Below, piece by piece: positions 33,785 through 46,048 of a stretch of 64,000 nucleotides of DNA. How positions within the stretch are numbered: position 1 is the first letter of the stretch; every line of letters starts with the position of its first letter. The notes under the pieces are model-generated. The model was not told the origin of the DNA and searched no databases. It saw only the letters and a list, made by a program, of their open reading frames with translations. Source of the stretch: Branchiostoma floridae (taxonomy: Eukaryota > Chordata > Leptocardii > Amphioxiformes > Branchiostomatidae); the NCBI RefSeq assembly GCF_000003815.2, contig NC_049995.1:2144296-2208295 (forward strand), read 5' to 3'. Position numbers and translations under genes: made by a program.

Positions 33785-34085
33785 ATACATTGGGCCCTTT
33801 GCCCCGTTCGGAGCACAGGCCACCGATGATGGTTCTCCACTGTACACGTCTCCGGGCCTTCCTTCTCAGGTCGTGTCAGCCGTTACTCAATTATTTGTAT
33901 GCTCCTCATCTCTTCCTCAGTGTCCCTTCTCCAGCTGTTCTTAGGCCTTCCCTCTTTCGTTTGCCCTGTGGGTTCCAGGTTAGGGCCTGTTGTGTGATGC
34001 TCGTTGGTGACTTCCCGAGTGTGTGCCCTATCCAGGACCACTTCCTCTTGAGGATCTGGCTTTCCACTGGTTCTTGCGGCTGGTT
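33785..34085 (-). mobile_element. RTE-like LINE 3' end remnant
   Basis: The minus strand reads [30 protein letters not shown], then after a one-base frameshift [14 protein letters not shown], and finally VQWRTIIGGLCSERGKGP. This is the conserved C-terminal tail of many LINE reverse transcriptases. Frameshifts and a stop show it is dead. Confidence 0.8.
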
Positions 34086-34104
34086 TAACTTGTGTTAATC
34101 TTAG

Positions 34105-34385
34105 CCGGAATGAATGAATGAGTGAATGAACGAACGGATAGAAGGATGGATGAATGAATGAAAGAATGGCTGGCTGGCTGGTGAAATAAATATGTGAATG
34201 GATGGATGGATGGATGGGTGGGTGGATGGATGGATGGATGGATGGATGGATGGATGGATGGATGGATGGATGGATGGATGGATGGATGGATGGATGGATG
34301 GATGGATGGATGGATGGATGGATGGATGGATGGATGGATAAATGAATGAATGAATGATTGAATCAATGGATGGATGAATGACCGA
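34105..34385. repeat. GATG tetranucleotide microsatellite
   Basis: A nearly pure GATG array with GAAT borders, next to the 5' side of the LINE remnant. Confidence 0.97.
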
Positions 34386-36169
34386 ATGAATCAATACATG
34401 ATTTTACGAGATGAGCATGTGCAATGACACCACAATTGTTCAGACTGTATCATTTGGTTATAGGAGGTTATATATTAGGACTAGAATACATCCTTGCTTA
34501 ATGAACCCTGGGCACAAGAATGACCTAACGAACTAATGGTTAAATGGAAAAAAACGAATAGTTGAATCAAGGGTGTATTATTATTATTATTCTACAGCTG
34601 CATGCGGACTGTGGTCATTTAAATATTTTATATATTTCTTTTGGCTCATTAGTGATTGAACGAAAGAGCAATCGAATAACTGAATCATGGGCGCTCTTTT
34701 CTTGATGGAATGGGAACTACGCATTCGAATAAAATACTAGAGTCAACTTTTAAGAACAAGGTAAAACGAAGTACCATACGCAGAGGCAAGACTACCATTG
34801 CACAAAACGTTTAAATGGCCATGGGGTCGTTGACTCTTCTGTCGTCAGCAATTCGGTTACGTGTAGTACACGACATACTCACCTCGGTCGTGTGTGAAAG
34901 TTTGATCTTTTTTTCAATCGACACAATCAAGGAAATGCGTTCTTTACAGGTTGGTGAACCGGAAATCCCTGTTCTACTGCTTAACGGATCCGGAGTTATT
35001 GGAAATGTCAGGCTTGTAGTAATGTGCACAAGGTAAAGTCACCTCGGTTGTGTGTGATTTTTTTTTCTTTCAGTCGACACACCCGAGGAAATACGTTCTT
35101 TGCCCTCTGGCAAACAGGCAATCCCTGTTCTCTTGAGTTAGTGGAAATGCCTCACCGAGCTGTAGCTATCCGGAAACCGGAACAAGGAAATGCAATAAGG
35201 TGTTCTATGCATAATGGAAATCCATCGTGATCGTTGGTTTGCAATGCTGATATTTCAATTTCCAAGAAGATCTTCTGAATATGTTGCTATCACATTCCTA
35301 ACAGTTCCTTTTTTGAATGACGATCATCTTACAGTGCCTTTTTGTCGTCAGGTAGCAAACTTAAGATATTAATTCTATTCTGAAAAAAATAATCCCTCTT
35401 TAGACCGCTGATTCGCTTTGTTGTAATATTTTCGACTTGTAAACCTCACGACTAGTTTAGGTGAACCTCTGGCGTCTGACTTGAGGGAATGTCTGTTAAA
35501 AAAAAGGACAGTCCCCGAAAATCCATGCCTCCCTCACTGAAAATAACAAGTTACTTATATCCAAATTCCTACTCTGATGGCCACAAACACCCACACATAT
35601 TCGACATGTTTCTGTACGGTATTTGTTTGGACTTTCGCCTTCAGAGAGAACATATTTGTATAAGATCTCTAGTGATCTCTAGCGGATTGGAGGGCAATGT
35701 CACGTCGTTCCTACCGCAGTTCACAAACACATCGGCAGGTGGCACTAGTTGTAAAGTGTCGCGATGTTTTATCATTCTCTGTGGTCAAGCAGCTAAGAAT
35801 AAAGTACATACAGAAGAAGATTGTATAACTGGTGCAATGTGTTTTTATTGAATGATATATATACTATCTCTGTTATTGTTGAGTGTAATGAAAAAATCAA
35901 GTCGGTCTTTTATTAATGTCATGTGGCCCGAATGTAGTTGTGACGTCAGCAATGGGTCAAAAATGTCATGTGGTCTTTAATTTGTCTAAAATGAAGTCGT
36001 CAAAACAAGTCTACACGAGCACGAACTGAGGTATTATTTATTGGTTCCATTCACAATTACAATCACTACTTTATTTCCGTGTATGATGAGCCAAACGTAA
36101 AATACAGGGAATTCTAACATAACGTTATAACGTTAGCAACCGAACTCGAAAACTGGTAATTTGAAAAGT
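34386..36169. other. Intergenic region with a degenerate direct repeat
   Basis: Two diverged copies of a segment starting near 34880 and 35038 share TCACCTCGGT, TGTGTGTGA, GAAATGCGTTCTTT-like and AATCCCTGTTCT blocks. A 120-codon open frame at 35489-35851 has no recognisable domain and is probably chance. No gene is claimed. Confidence 0.4.
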
Positions 36170-36400
36170 TTATTTCAGTTAAAAGATAGCATCCATAGCA
36201 GGCTCTCTGGATCTTTGGGGGGCTTACAATACTCTTTGCTGATGACTTCTTAACGGGCTGGATTCATTAACGACCCAATAAAAAAAGGAATCCATCATTA
36301 AAAAAAAACCAAAGTGATGAATACAAATAAACAAATAACCCCCGTCCAAAAAAGCCCAGAGAGCCTGCTGATGATGCTATCTTTTAACTGTAATATACTT
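36170..36400. mobile_element. Foldback MITE-like inverted repeat
   Basis: Mirrored arms GTTAAAAGATAGCATC with AGCAGGCTCTCTGG, and CCAGAGAGCCTGCT with GATGCTATCTTTTAAC. The inner sequence resembles the TAGCAGG-type MITEs at 57633 and 62615 only at the ends. Confidence 0.65.
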
Positions 36401-36525
36401 GAAATAAACGTTACATGTTCAAAATACTAGTTTTCATTGAGAGCCCGCAATGCATATGGAGGCTACTCTACTTAAAAGAGAAGTTTTGACTTAGCCTCCT
36501 TTGCATACTTCGAGTGGGGCTGTCT

Positions 36526-36531
36526 TTTATT
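36526..36531 (-). terminator. Polyadenylation signal of the small Gla-protein gene
   Basis: AATAAA on the minus strand 62 bases after the stop at 36593. Confidence 0.6.
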
Positions 36532-36592
36532 CTATGTTACTGGTTCGCGATTTTTCGCTGGAACTCTGCGAAGGAGGCTAGTTTGGACACTC

Positions 36593-39500
36593 CTATATCA
36601 TTTTCTCGTCGACCGCTTCCCACACTTCCTCCACTTCCTCTGTGTCACACCCTTCCCGGCATTCCTCCCAGAGACCACGTCTGGTCCGTTTGGCCTGAAG
36701 GAAGATGCTGGCTTCCTTGTGTGGCAAAAACAATGCCTATGAAAAAAAAGGAAAGCAAAACAAATAGTGAAACATTCTCTGGTTTCATCAGTTTGGTACG
36801 TCACTGAAGAAAGAAATTATTTACACAACCACTACTTTATTTCTACCCAATTATAGTGCAACACAAAACTGGACTTTCAATTGCATTGCACAAAAACAAC
36901 AAAAGCTTTATGTAAACTTTCTTATTTGATAATAACCAAGTTTTCATTTTTGTACCTCTGGGTCTCCATTGACCGTCATTCGCTCGATGTTCTTGTTTTC
37001 GTCCTTCTTTGCAATGGAGACAGACTGAAACATGCACACACAATCATTACGGTATTAGGCTTTATACAGCAGTACTTTCGTACACAAGATATAATGTCGG
37101 ACTGGTGACATGTTGATGTCTCAAAGGGCAAAGATTACTGTCCAGGGGTCACTGCACTAACACTAACACATTTTGTTTAGCGAATTCTTGCCGCGGTGAT
37201 ATAACGATATCAAAGTCCTAAAAACTGTTATATGACAGAAATTGTAGGAAGACCACAATCAGTCCAAGTCTCTAGTCTGCTTTGCACATTTCACATTTTC
37301 ATGTGAGCTATATCTGAAGACCGTGGATTGATGAATTCCACAGCTGTGATACTCATCACTTAGATGATGAATTCCACAGCTGTGGAATCATCAATAGTGC
37401 TGTGAGATTCATCGATCTACTGATGAACCCAACGCCACTTCCGTCCCTAATACTGGCGATCGGCCGTGGGATTCATCGATCTACTGATGAATCCAACGCC
37501 ACTTCCGTCCCTAATACTGGCGATCGGCCGTGGGATTCATCGATCTACTGATGAATCCAACGCCACTTCCGTCCCTAATACTGGCGATCGGCCGTGAGAT
37601 TCATCGATCTACTGATGAATCCAACGCCACTTCCGTCCCTTATACTGGCGATCGACCGTGAGATTCATCGATCTACTGATGAATCCAACGCCACTTCCGT
37701 CCCTAATACTGGCGATCGGCCGTGGGATTCATCGATCTACTGATGAATCCAACGCCACTTCCGTCCCTAATACTGGCGATCGGCCGTGGGATTCATCGAT
37801 CTACTGATGAATCCAACGCCACTTCCGTCCCTAATACTGGCGATCGGCTGTGAGATTCATCGATCTACTGATGAATCCAACGCCACTTCCGTCCCTAATA
37901 CTGACGATCGGCCGTGAGATTCATCGATCTACTGATGAATCCAACGCCACTTCCGTCCCTTATACTGGCGATCGGCCGTGGGATTCATCGATCTACTGAT
38001 GAATCCAACGCCACTTCCGTCCCTAATACTGGCGATCGGCCGTGGGATTCATCGATCTACTGATGAACCCAACGCCACTTCCGTCCCTAATACTGGCGAT
38101 CGGCCGTGAGATTCATCGATCTACTGATGAATCCAACGCCGCTTCCGGCCCTAATACTGGCGATCGGCCGTGAGATTCATCGATCTACTGATGAATCCAA
38201 CGCCATTCTCGTCCCTTATACTGGCGATCGGCCGTGGGATTCATCGATCTACTGATGAACCCAACGCCACTTCCGTCCCTTATACTGGCGATCGGCCTTG
38301 AGATTCATCGATCTACTGATGAATCCAACGCCACTTCCGTCCCTAATACTGGCGATCGGCCGTGGGATTCATCGATCTACTGATGAATCCAACGCCACTT
38401 CCGTCCCAAATACTGGCGATCGGCCGTTTGATTCATCGATACAGTCTTGGATTTTACTACTTAGGTTAATTAATGATCTCTATGTCATCAAATTTTTTAA
38501 TTTTTAGCCTCTCCACAGGGATGGATTTAACAGAGGCTTGATGAATTGCATGGCCGGAATCATTTCTAAAATTTAAAACTTACATACACATATATAAAAA
38601 TCACTCAAATCTTTAATACCACCCACTACCGCAATGACTGATGGGATAGCTTGGGTGCCATTTTGTTCCTTTGCTTTCAGTCACATGCTGAAGATTTTTG
38701 TTCACAAACGAAATTCCCTCTTAATATGCAGACATATGTTACTCAAAAGTAGCGAACAATATGGTAAATTAGGAATTCAATATGTGTAGCAGATTAGCCC
38801 TGTTTTGAAATATCGATTGTAGACTAATTAGGACAGTTTTATCATCGAAAAGATATAAGCGATGCCATTCTTGTCGTTATATGCTATTAAAATTTTGGGC
38901 ACTAGTATACCTTGCGATCAAAATGCGTAAATAAACTAACGATATGCTTATGGCTGCCCATTTCGTCCCGGGGTCCCATGATCACTAAAGTGTCCCACGC
39001 AGCAAAGAAGCCACACGTATGTTGATATTATTCAGTGGGCCGTGAGGTTTTTCTAGCAAGGAGCTTTTATAAAAGCTTTTAAAGTTTTATAAAAGCTCAT
39101 TGGATTCAACTCTCCCTTCTATTGCTAAAATAAACTCTCTCAATAATTCAACGATTGAGATCGTTACACTGTCTGAAGTCTTTCTTGTCAGAAATTAGGC
39201 CTATACAGGTAGGTGAGAATTCTCAAGTTTCCCTTCAATGACAAGACGAACTTTCCCAGCCAGAAAAGGCCAAGCTTGTTTTTCAATCACTCACAAACAA
39301 TACTAAACCAACAGACTGTATGCAAGAAAATTGCACTGCTTCCCAATGTTGTGCTTTGTGGCTTGGATGGTAAGGGATTATGACTTGTTTTGACCAATGC
39401 TCCTTTGTTTTTCAATCAATCACAAACAATACTAAACCAACAGACTACTGTTTAATTGATGCTCTATCTCAACTAACTATTCACCTTATGTAAAACAAGC

Positions 39501-42500
39501 TAAAGCCCCAACAAACCCATTACCAACTAAGTACATTTGGGATGATAACTCCAAACTCAAATTTACAGAGGCATTACAGGATCCTCCGATATAAAAAAAT
39601 CTTACAAAACTTTACTGCTAAGTCATTTTGTGACGTAGACAATGCAGTAAAAGAATTTTCTGATATACTCACACGTAGCTGATAAATGTCTGCGTAAAAT
39701 TACCCACAACAATAACAAGAAAAGAAAGAAGAAAAGTAAACCATGGTTCAACCATTCATGTGCATCTCTTAAACACAAAATAAAACAAGAGTTCGTAGAC
39801 CTCAGGCCTGCATGAAATGTATTGGGTTTCTGTAGACCTATTGGGTATTTTTGCCTTTTTGTCTGTGGTACGTGGTTGGAAAAATGAGCTTTTTACCGTG
39901 TTGGTTGTGCACCATGCAAAAGTCTGACTCTGAAATTCCATTTTCTGAATTTGTAAGTTTGGACATGGATGAACATTACTTATTTTGGATTTCTTAAGTA
40001 TGTAACCAACCACAGTACTTTGAAGTTGTTGAGACGCTACCTTTTTTTGTCTCAGATGGCCCATGCACATGTAGTTACTCTATCACATGATATACTAATA
40101 TCTTCCTATTTCAATGTACTGACCTAATGCAGCTGCTAAGTCTCCTTGGTTTGTGTTCTTCCAATGATATTCATTAAAGATTTATTTCTGGGGTGTTATT
40201 CACTTGACATCGGAATGTTACTTGCATAATTTGACCAATGATACTTTTATCTGTAGTTCCATAGACATTAGACAATATGAATAGTGGTAGCCCCCATGCA
40301 GCAGCAACAGTTAGTCCCCAGGGTGGTATGATATTTTCATTCAATCCATCCAACCCAAACCTAAATCTCCTGTAGTATCTAAGCCAAATTTAACAGCATA
40401 ATTTACTATGAAAAATGTCCTTGTCAATCCCATTTATAGATGGCAAGCTGCTGGCAATGTAGCCTGATTAAATCTCGCTTATAGCAGCCCGCCAAACATC
40501 CGCCGGCCCGCGGGGAGGGGCCAGTTACAGCCCTGGACAGCGGAGTTTGTGTTACACAGACTACTGGCAATGGAAGCTTTGAAAAGTTCAGAAGCTGTTG
40601 TAGTCAGAGCAAACACCCAGCAAACATCCCCGCAAACCAATGAGCAGTTGCTTAGAAGGGGAATTTCATCATATATTTGCCGCGACAAAATGCAACCGAC
40701 GATACTGAATTTAAAACAGAACAAAGCTAAGCCTCCACCACTTAACCCTGCCTGTACCATAGATTAAGCAGGCCCAAAAACCAAGCGAATATGACTAGCC
40801 CAAAACAACAAATTACCTGTATACAGTATGGAAATGGCATTACCAAAGAAACAAAAAGAAACACAGGACAAATCATACACATACCTTTCTCTTATGCCCA
40901 CACTCTATACAGTTCTCCTCCACATTAGAAAATTGCATCTTCTTCTGTTTAAGTTCAAGTTCAACCATGATTGCCAACAGGGTAAAGGAACTTGTACTGA
41001 AACTTAAAACTCAGTACTATACAGCTCTAGAAACACCACAAAGAGTAATAAGCAAACTCCAATTATACCTGACCAACAGATATATAATCTTGTACACTCC
41101 CGTCATCTGGCAAACTGTCAGTGCCACTGAGTAACCTGATACATTGAAGGTGGCCCAGGCCAGATGATGGTTCTACACCCAACCATAATCTGTTTTTAAA
41201 ACCAAGCAGATATTGGGAGGATGCCCCAACCACACAAAAACAGGATCAACCTATACAGTATCAAGTTCAAGCACTAGGAGGCCCAAAATCAAACCTGACC
41301 ACCAGGACACCACAAACAACTCACGTACCAAATAACAACACAATGGTACCTTGCGTTCCGGAGATACAGCGCACGCCCCGTGCCCGCACAAAAGGTAACC
41401 TAAAATGTCAAGTTCAAGCACCAAGGGCGCCAAAATCAAACTTGAGCATTATTCAGCCACCGCCGACACATGTGCCAAATATCATCGCGCCAGCACCAGC
41501 CGTTCAGAAGATATAACTCCGGAAACACCCCTCTCGGACACAAAATTCGACCTGCCGGGTCAAGTTCAAACATGGGCAATAGGCCTCGGAATTGTTGTTG
41601 TTGTTTTGCAACAAAGAGGAAATACAGTACAGTGGTGCGAAAATCAACGAAACTGGCACTCGATCCAATTCAAAGGCACCGATCCACCAGATAATGGCAC
41701 CCCGCTGCGCTCATAAACGGCCCCCGTCAGCCCTTCCGGTCATCCTTAGAGCAGAGCTAACCCTCCTTACTGGAAAAATCTCTCCGCTCGCTGGTCGCCT
41801 TCGGCGACCTTCTAGTGCTGGTCGCCTTCGGCGACCTTCGGGTGCCTTCGCTCGGAACTCGCCGACGTTTGGCACCCGCTCGGGTTATCCCGAGTACATG
41901 TACTTCCTTTAGAGCTAGCCACACTCGTAACATCATCCAGGCAGTATAAAAGCATGGGGGATCCGACAACAATTCCTTGGCCTACCGCCTATGGTTCAAA
42001 CGCGACAAGGCCCAAAGTCAATCCTAGGCAACAGGCAACAACCCCCACCCATGCACCAAAAATCGTCGCAATCGCGCGTATCGTTCCGGACACACAGCGC
42101 CAAAAGTGCCCCAAAAACACCAAAAATGCCACCTGCAATGTCAGGTTCAAACGCCAGGAGGCCCAAAATCAAACCTGAGTGTTAGGCTACCACCCCCAAC
42201 CCACGTACCAAAAATCGTCGTGCTCGCACCATCCGTTCACGAGATACAGCGCCCTACATCCCCGGCTACCGAAAAGTTCCCACCAGCATCAAAACCATAC
42301 CTGCATACATGCAGGTAACAATTAGCCACTCAGTTTTCTAAGTGCCTGTAGAAACTTGATGTTCGCCACGTATACTTCTGCAATCTGAAATTGTACAAGA
42401 AGAAAATCAAGACAGAGAAAAGACTCTTCAAAGAAATACAATTAAACAATCTCAGAAAACTTAGTAAGGAAAATCCACAAAAAATATAATCTTGGAGGGA

Positions 42501-45500
42501 AATCAAATCACTGTGACAGGAAGATAATGTTCAACAGAAGGATGATAATGCCATTAACCCAGAAGAATGTTTGACTCATTTCAAAACTTTAAACAATTTT
42601 GTTGATAATAAGGAGCCAAATAAAGACTTTATTCAACATGCTGCTCAAGAATGGCCTGAAAAATTTAACATATCAACAGATAACATGGACTTTTTGCGGT
42701 GTTTTTTATTTCACTGTAGCAACATGCACTATAGTCTCTTACTGTTATGGAAAAATGTTCGCGGCGGTTTTAAATTCGCAGTGAAGTGGCCGCCGTGAAA
42801 ACCGCGAAGTTCATTTAATCCACCGAGAACGTTTCTGCATTTACAGTACAGCATATTTCAGCCATCTCCCTCCCCATGCAACAATAGACCATTCCAAAAT
42901 CACCCATGTGCAAAAATGGAACACTTTTCTTTAAAAGTCACTTCTACTAATGACACTTTAGCCCAAAATTCCAGTGCAAGAATTTACTCTTCCAGTGCAC
43001 CCCATGTCACATGCTGAACAAAAATCTTCAGCATGTGACTGAAAACAAAGGAACAAAATGGAACACAAGCTATCCCATCAGTCATTGCGGTAGCGGGTGG
43101 TATTAAAGATTTGAGTGATTTTTTTCTTTCTACGCTGCGTTCGACTTCATCACAACATATTGATAAAGTCCACAGTCAATTGTCAGTATTAGCGACGGAA
43201 TGCCCGTGGATATTATCACTACATATTGATGACTGTAAGTGCAGGGTATTTTGTGTATATTGTGCAACTTTTGTTATTGGTCACGCAACAGGAGCAGTGC
43301 AACTCTATTACTAATTAGTATTGTGTGCAATTCTAGCATTTGTCAGCTCCATTTGTACAGGAATGTGTCCACAGGAATGCTAGTTCACGCCACGGTAATG
43401 TTTGGAATGTTATTACCTAGGAAAGGCTATCCAGCCATTAATTACTTGGTAATAGGTGGGTCCTGCAGGCCCTCAGGAGTATTATTTTGCAAATAAACAA
43501 TCAATATTATTCTAGGAAACAGCGACATTGTTACATGTGTCAGCCAAGTGGCTTTTTTGCGGGAGTCAATGTAAATAGTGTGTTATACATGTAATCAAAC
43601 AGAAAAAAAACATGCAGATAAAGATTTATATCAATTATACTGTACTGGACAGCTCACAACATGGTTAGCAATTCATTTGAATTACAAGTTGAAATGTTTA
43701 TGCCTCAAAGCTCAAAACTCCAAAATCAGCAAAAAAAAAAAAATCTTCCTTGCAGGAATTTCCAGATGATCATTGGTTTGATGATTGATTGTAACTTTAT
43801 TCAAATGTGTGCTAATATGAATATGTGACCAATAAATGCAAAGTTCTCAGTACACTTTTCACTTTTTTTCTTGCTCATTCAGCTGTCGATAAGTGCTAGA
43901 ATTTGTGAGTCCCACAACAAAGAATAGTACAAAAAATATTACAAAGCTATCTGTAGAAGCATCCGCACTGCCATAGACAGTAGATTTTATCATTAGTACA
44001 TAGATGAATCCGACGACCAAAGGCTTTATAGTATTTGTGACAGAATGGACGTTGGATTCATCAGTAGATCGATGAATCCCACGGCCGATCGCCAGTATTA
44101 GGGACGGAAGTGGCGTTGGATTCATTAGTAGATCGATGAATCCCACGGCCGATCGCCAGTATAAGGGACGGAAGTGGCGTTGGGTTCATCAGTAGATCGA
44201 TGAATCCCACAGCACTATTGATTAATTCCATAGCTGCGGAATTCATCATCTAAGTGATGAATATCACAGCTGTCGATCGCCAGTATTAGGGACAGAAGTG
44301 GCGTTGGTTTCATCAGTAGATCGATGAATCCCACGGCCGATCGCCAGTATTAGAGATGGAAGTGGCGTTGGGTTCATCAGTAGATCGATGAATCCCACGG
44401 CCGATCGCCAGTATAAGGGACGAGAATGGCGTTGGATTCATCAGTAGATCGATGAATCTCACGGCCGATCGCCAGTATTAGGGCCGGAAGTGGCGTTGGA
44501 TTCATCAGTAGATCGATGAATCCCACGGTCGATCGCCAGTATAAGGGACGGAAGTGGCGTTGGATTCATCAGTAGATCGATGAATCCCACAGCACTATTG
44601 ATTAATTCCATAGCTGCGGAATTCATCATCTAAGTGATGAATATCACAGCTGTGGAATTCATCATTTTCACAGCTGTGGAATTCATCATCTAAGTGATGA
44701 ATATCACAGCTGTGGAATTCATCATTTTCACAGCTGTGGAATTCATCATCTAAGTGATGAATATCACAGCTGTGGAATTCATCAATCCACGGTCTTCGGA
44801 TATACCTGTTTCATGTTGTACATTTCAATCCCCGGCAAATAAAACGCTCTAACCGTTCTATCATACCGACAGTATTATTGGTCCGTGCAATTGTGTCAGA
44901 CATGTACATATTAATCACTTAAGTATGGTGCAATTAACAACTGCAATATCCTCATTACAATATTACGACTGGTCCTACATAAACTATGTATGGAAATTAT
45001 CTAACTGTGATATAACTAAGAATACATTTTGATAATGATTATTGATAATAGATAGACATAGCAAGGATCTTGGACAGAGCAAACGTCTCCCTGAATAATT
45101 AAGCTTCTTCAACTATCAATTGAGCCTATGGATTGTAATGTCTGATTTATGAGATTTCCATCAGCTCTGAATTCAAGAGTCTGCTACTCTGCTAAATCCA
45201 AGTTTGCTATCATCTTCCCAATCACTTCTTGCTACTCAATGACAGTGTATTCAAATAACTACAGACAGATTTCTAACACAATCCGTTCGAGTTTAGCCTG
45301 ATTTAATTGCGCTTCTTAGGCCCGTCCTACATTGTCGCGGGGAGGAGCCTACCAGCTCCGGATAGCGGAGTTTGCTTTACACCGACTAGTTCGAGTTCAC
45401 GGAGGTAAAAAGATTGTGACCAGAGTCGGCTGCCAGAACATGTTGGTAAGACAGGTATATGAATAGCTATCATACGTACAACATATACAACATCACCATC

Positions 45501-45591
45501 TACGACAACATATAGAACATAATGCAATAGAACAGACCTGCGCACTGTAAACAAGGGCAACAACTGCCAGACAAAACACGACCAGCTTCAT
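36593..45591 (-). CDS. Small secreted Gla-domain protein
   Basis: Three coding exons on the minus strand (45538-45591, 36956-37024, 36593-36715), all joined in phase 0, give 81 residues and a stop. Exon 1 is a clear signal peptide, MKLVVFCLAVVALVYSAQ. Exon 2 (SVSIAKKDENKNIER, then MTVNGDPE) would be a propeptide. Exon 3 reads EASIFLQAKRTRRGLWEEC, then REGCDTEEVEEVWEAV. This follows the Gla-domain order A-x2-FL, basic residues, the small Cys loop (C-x3-C, against C-x4-C in clotting factors) and a Glu-rich stretch. In the known family these Glu residues are carboxylated with vitamin K to bind calcium. The ATG has A at -3. A leader exon probably runs from about 46020 to 45859 (donor AG before GTGAGT), joined at 45655. 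Intron 1 contains the whole 7.5-kb foldback element. Alternatives: exon 3 could be spliced on before its stop, or exon 1 could belong to another gene. Confidence 0.68.
37400..38440. repeat. Left arm: tandem array of a 64-bp unit
   Basis: About 16 head-to-tail units of 64 bp. Each contains the dyad GATTCATC-8 bases-GATGAATC and the segment CCACTTCCGTCCCTAATACT with GGCGATCGGCC. Unit-to-unit differences are few. Confidence 0.97.
39500..39795 (+). mobile_element. LINE remnant, 5' piece
   Basis: The plus strand, with frame breaks, reads NPLPTKYIWDDNSKLKFTEA and later KSKPWFNHSCASLKHKI. This is the linker between endonuclease and reverse transcriptase in many LINEs. The same protein continues at 42370, so about 2.6 kb has been inserted between the two pieces. 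Confidence 0.6.
40460..40563. mobile_element. MITE family D with 9-bp target duplication, copy 1
   Basis: It starts TAGCCTGATTAAATC, ends GTTACACAGACTA, and is flanked by CTGGCAATG on both sides (40451-40459, 40564-40572). Confidence 0.85.
41120..42310. repeat. Degenerate tandem repeats of about 150 bp
   Basis: At least four diverged units carry TCAAGTTCAAGCACCA or similar, then GGCCCAAAATCAAACCTGA, CACGTACCAAA, and CGTTCCGGAGATACAGCGC. A GC-rich hairpin cluster (GGTCGCCTTCGGCGACC) lies at about 41790-41840 between units. Confidence 0.7.
42370..42680 (+). mobile_element. LINE remnant, 3' continuation
   Basis: Reads LYKKKIKTEKRLFKEIQL, RKLSKENPQKI, then NPEECLTHFKTLNNFVDN. It is the direct protein continuation of the piece ending near 39795. 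It ends where a family A MITE begins. Confidence 0.6.
42690..42848. mobile_element. MITE family A, copy 4
   Basis: Contains ACTATAGTCTCTTACTG, TTCGCGGCGG and ends GTTTCTGCATTTACAGTA, matching copies 1-3. Confidence 0.75.
43130..44039. other. Right-arm interior, no recognised gene
   Basis: This sequence inside the foldback element has no counterpart in the left arm and no recognisable coding domain. Confidence 0.4.
44040..44808. repeat. Right arm: 64-bp units and terminal 60-bp units, inverted
   Basis: The 64-bp unit of the left arm appears here in inverse orientation (about eight copies in two blocks). It is followed by repeated units of CACAGCTGTGGAATTCATCA and TCTAAGTGATGAATAT up to the terminus. 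Confidence 0.95.
45294..45388. mobile_element. MITE family D with 9-bp target duplication, copy 2
   Basis: Starts TAGCCTGATTTAATTGCGC, ends TTACACCGACTA, and is flanked by GTTCGAGTT on both sides (45285-45293, 45389-45397). Confidence 0.9.
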
Positions 45592-46048
45592 CTTGTGTCA
45601 GACTTGGGACCAACCGTCGCTGTTTAAAATCAATTGCGCTGGCAAAAGTTGTTCTCTGAAAACCTTTCAATTGTCTTGTAGGAAAAATCCTAGGGACGTC
45701 TCGTGATCTAGATAAGAGGTCAATGACCCCCCGCAATGCCTGTCGGGAAAGAAGGGCCCAAACAAAATTTCGCTTGCACGCGGTGGGGAGCTGCCAGGCA
45801 ATCCCTGGCCTACTGAAATGTACACAAAAGGCACAAGAAGACAGTGCCAATAACTCACCTTTCTGACGTTACCGACAAACAAACTTACCCTCATATGAAA
45901 GCCCATTGTCTCATCAGCTTGGATAAAGTCCCACTGTCATTAGAAGGTCTTAGAAATCTTACGGTGTGATTTGCAGAAAAACACACCAAAACCCTAATAA
46001 CCACCAACACGGGAAGGGGCCCTGGCACAACTAGGAAATAGTCCCACC

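Larger units (their letters stand above)
37305..44808. mobile_element. 7.5-kb foldback-type transposable element
   Basis: It is bounded by a perfect 8-bp direct duplication TTTCATGT (37297-37304 and 44809-44816). Ends are GAGCTATATCTGAAGACC on the left and, read inward from the right, CAGGTATATCCGAAGACC. Each end continues into a long inverted arm made of tandem repeats (64-bp units and shorter CAGCTGTGGAATTC-type units). The arms also share an inner unique inverted segment (38590-38720 against 43005-43128). The middle holds a broken LINE, other repeats and MITEs, and no transposase. An 8-bp duplication and CAG-like termini fit a hAT-type mobilising enzyme; this is inference. The structure resembles Drosophila FB and sea urchin TU elements. 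Confidence 0.85.

Noticed and set aside
35489-35851. 120-codon open frame on the plus strand
   Set aside because: No domain, signal peptide or splice context is seen, and there is no similarity to neighbours. It is probably chance.
37400-38440. CRISPR-like array of repeats
   Set aside because: The 64-bp units are continuous with no unique spacers, and the window is eukaryotic. It is the arm of a foldback element.
45500-45850. 116-codon minus-strand frame overlapping the Gla signal exon
   Set aside because: It is in a different frame from the signal peptide and spans the leader intron. The spliced Gla-protein model explains the region better.
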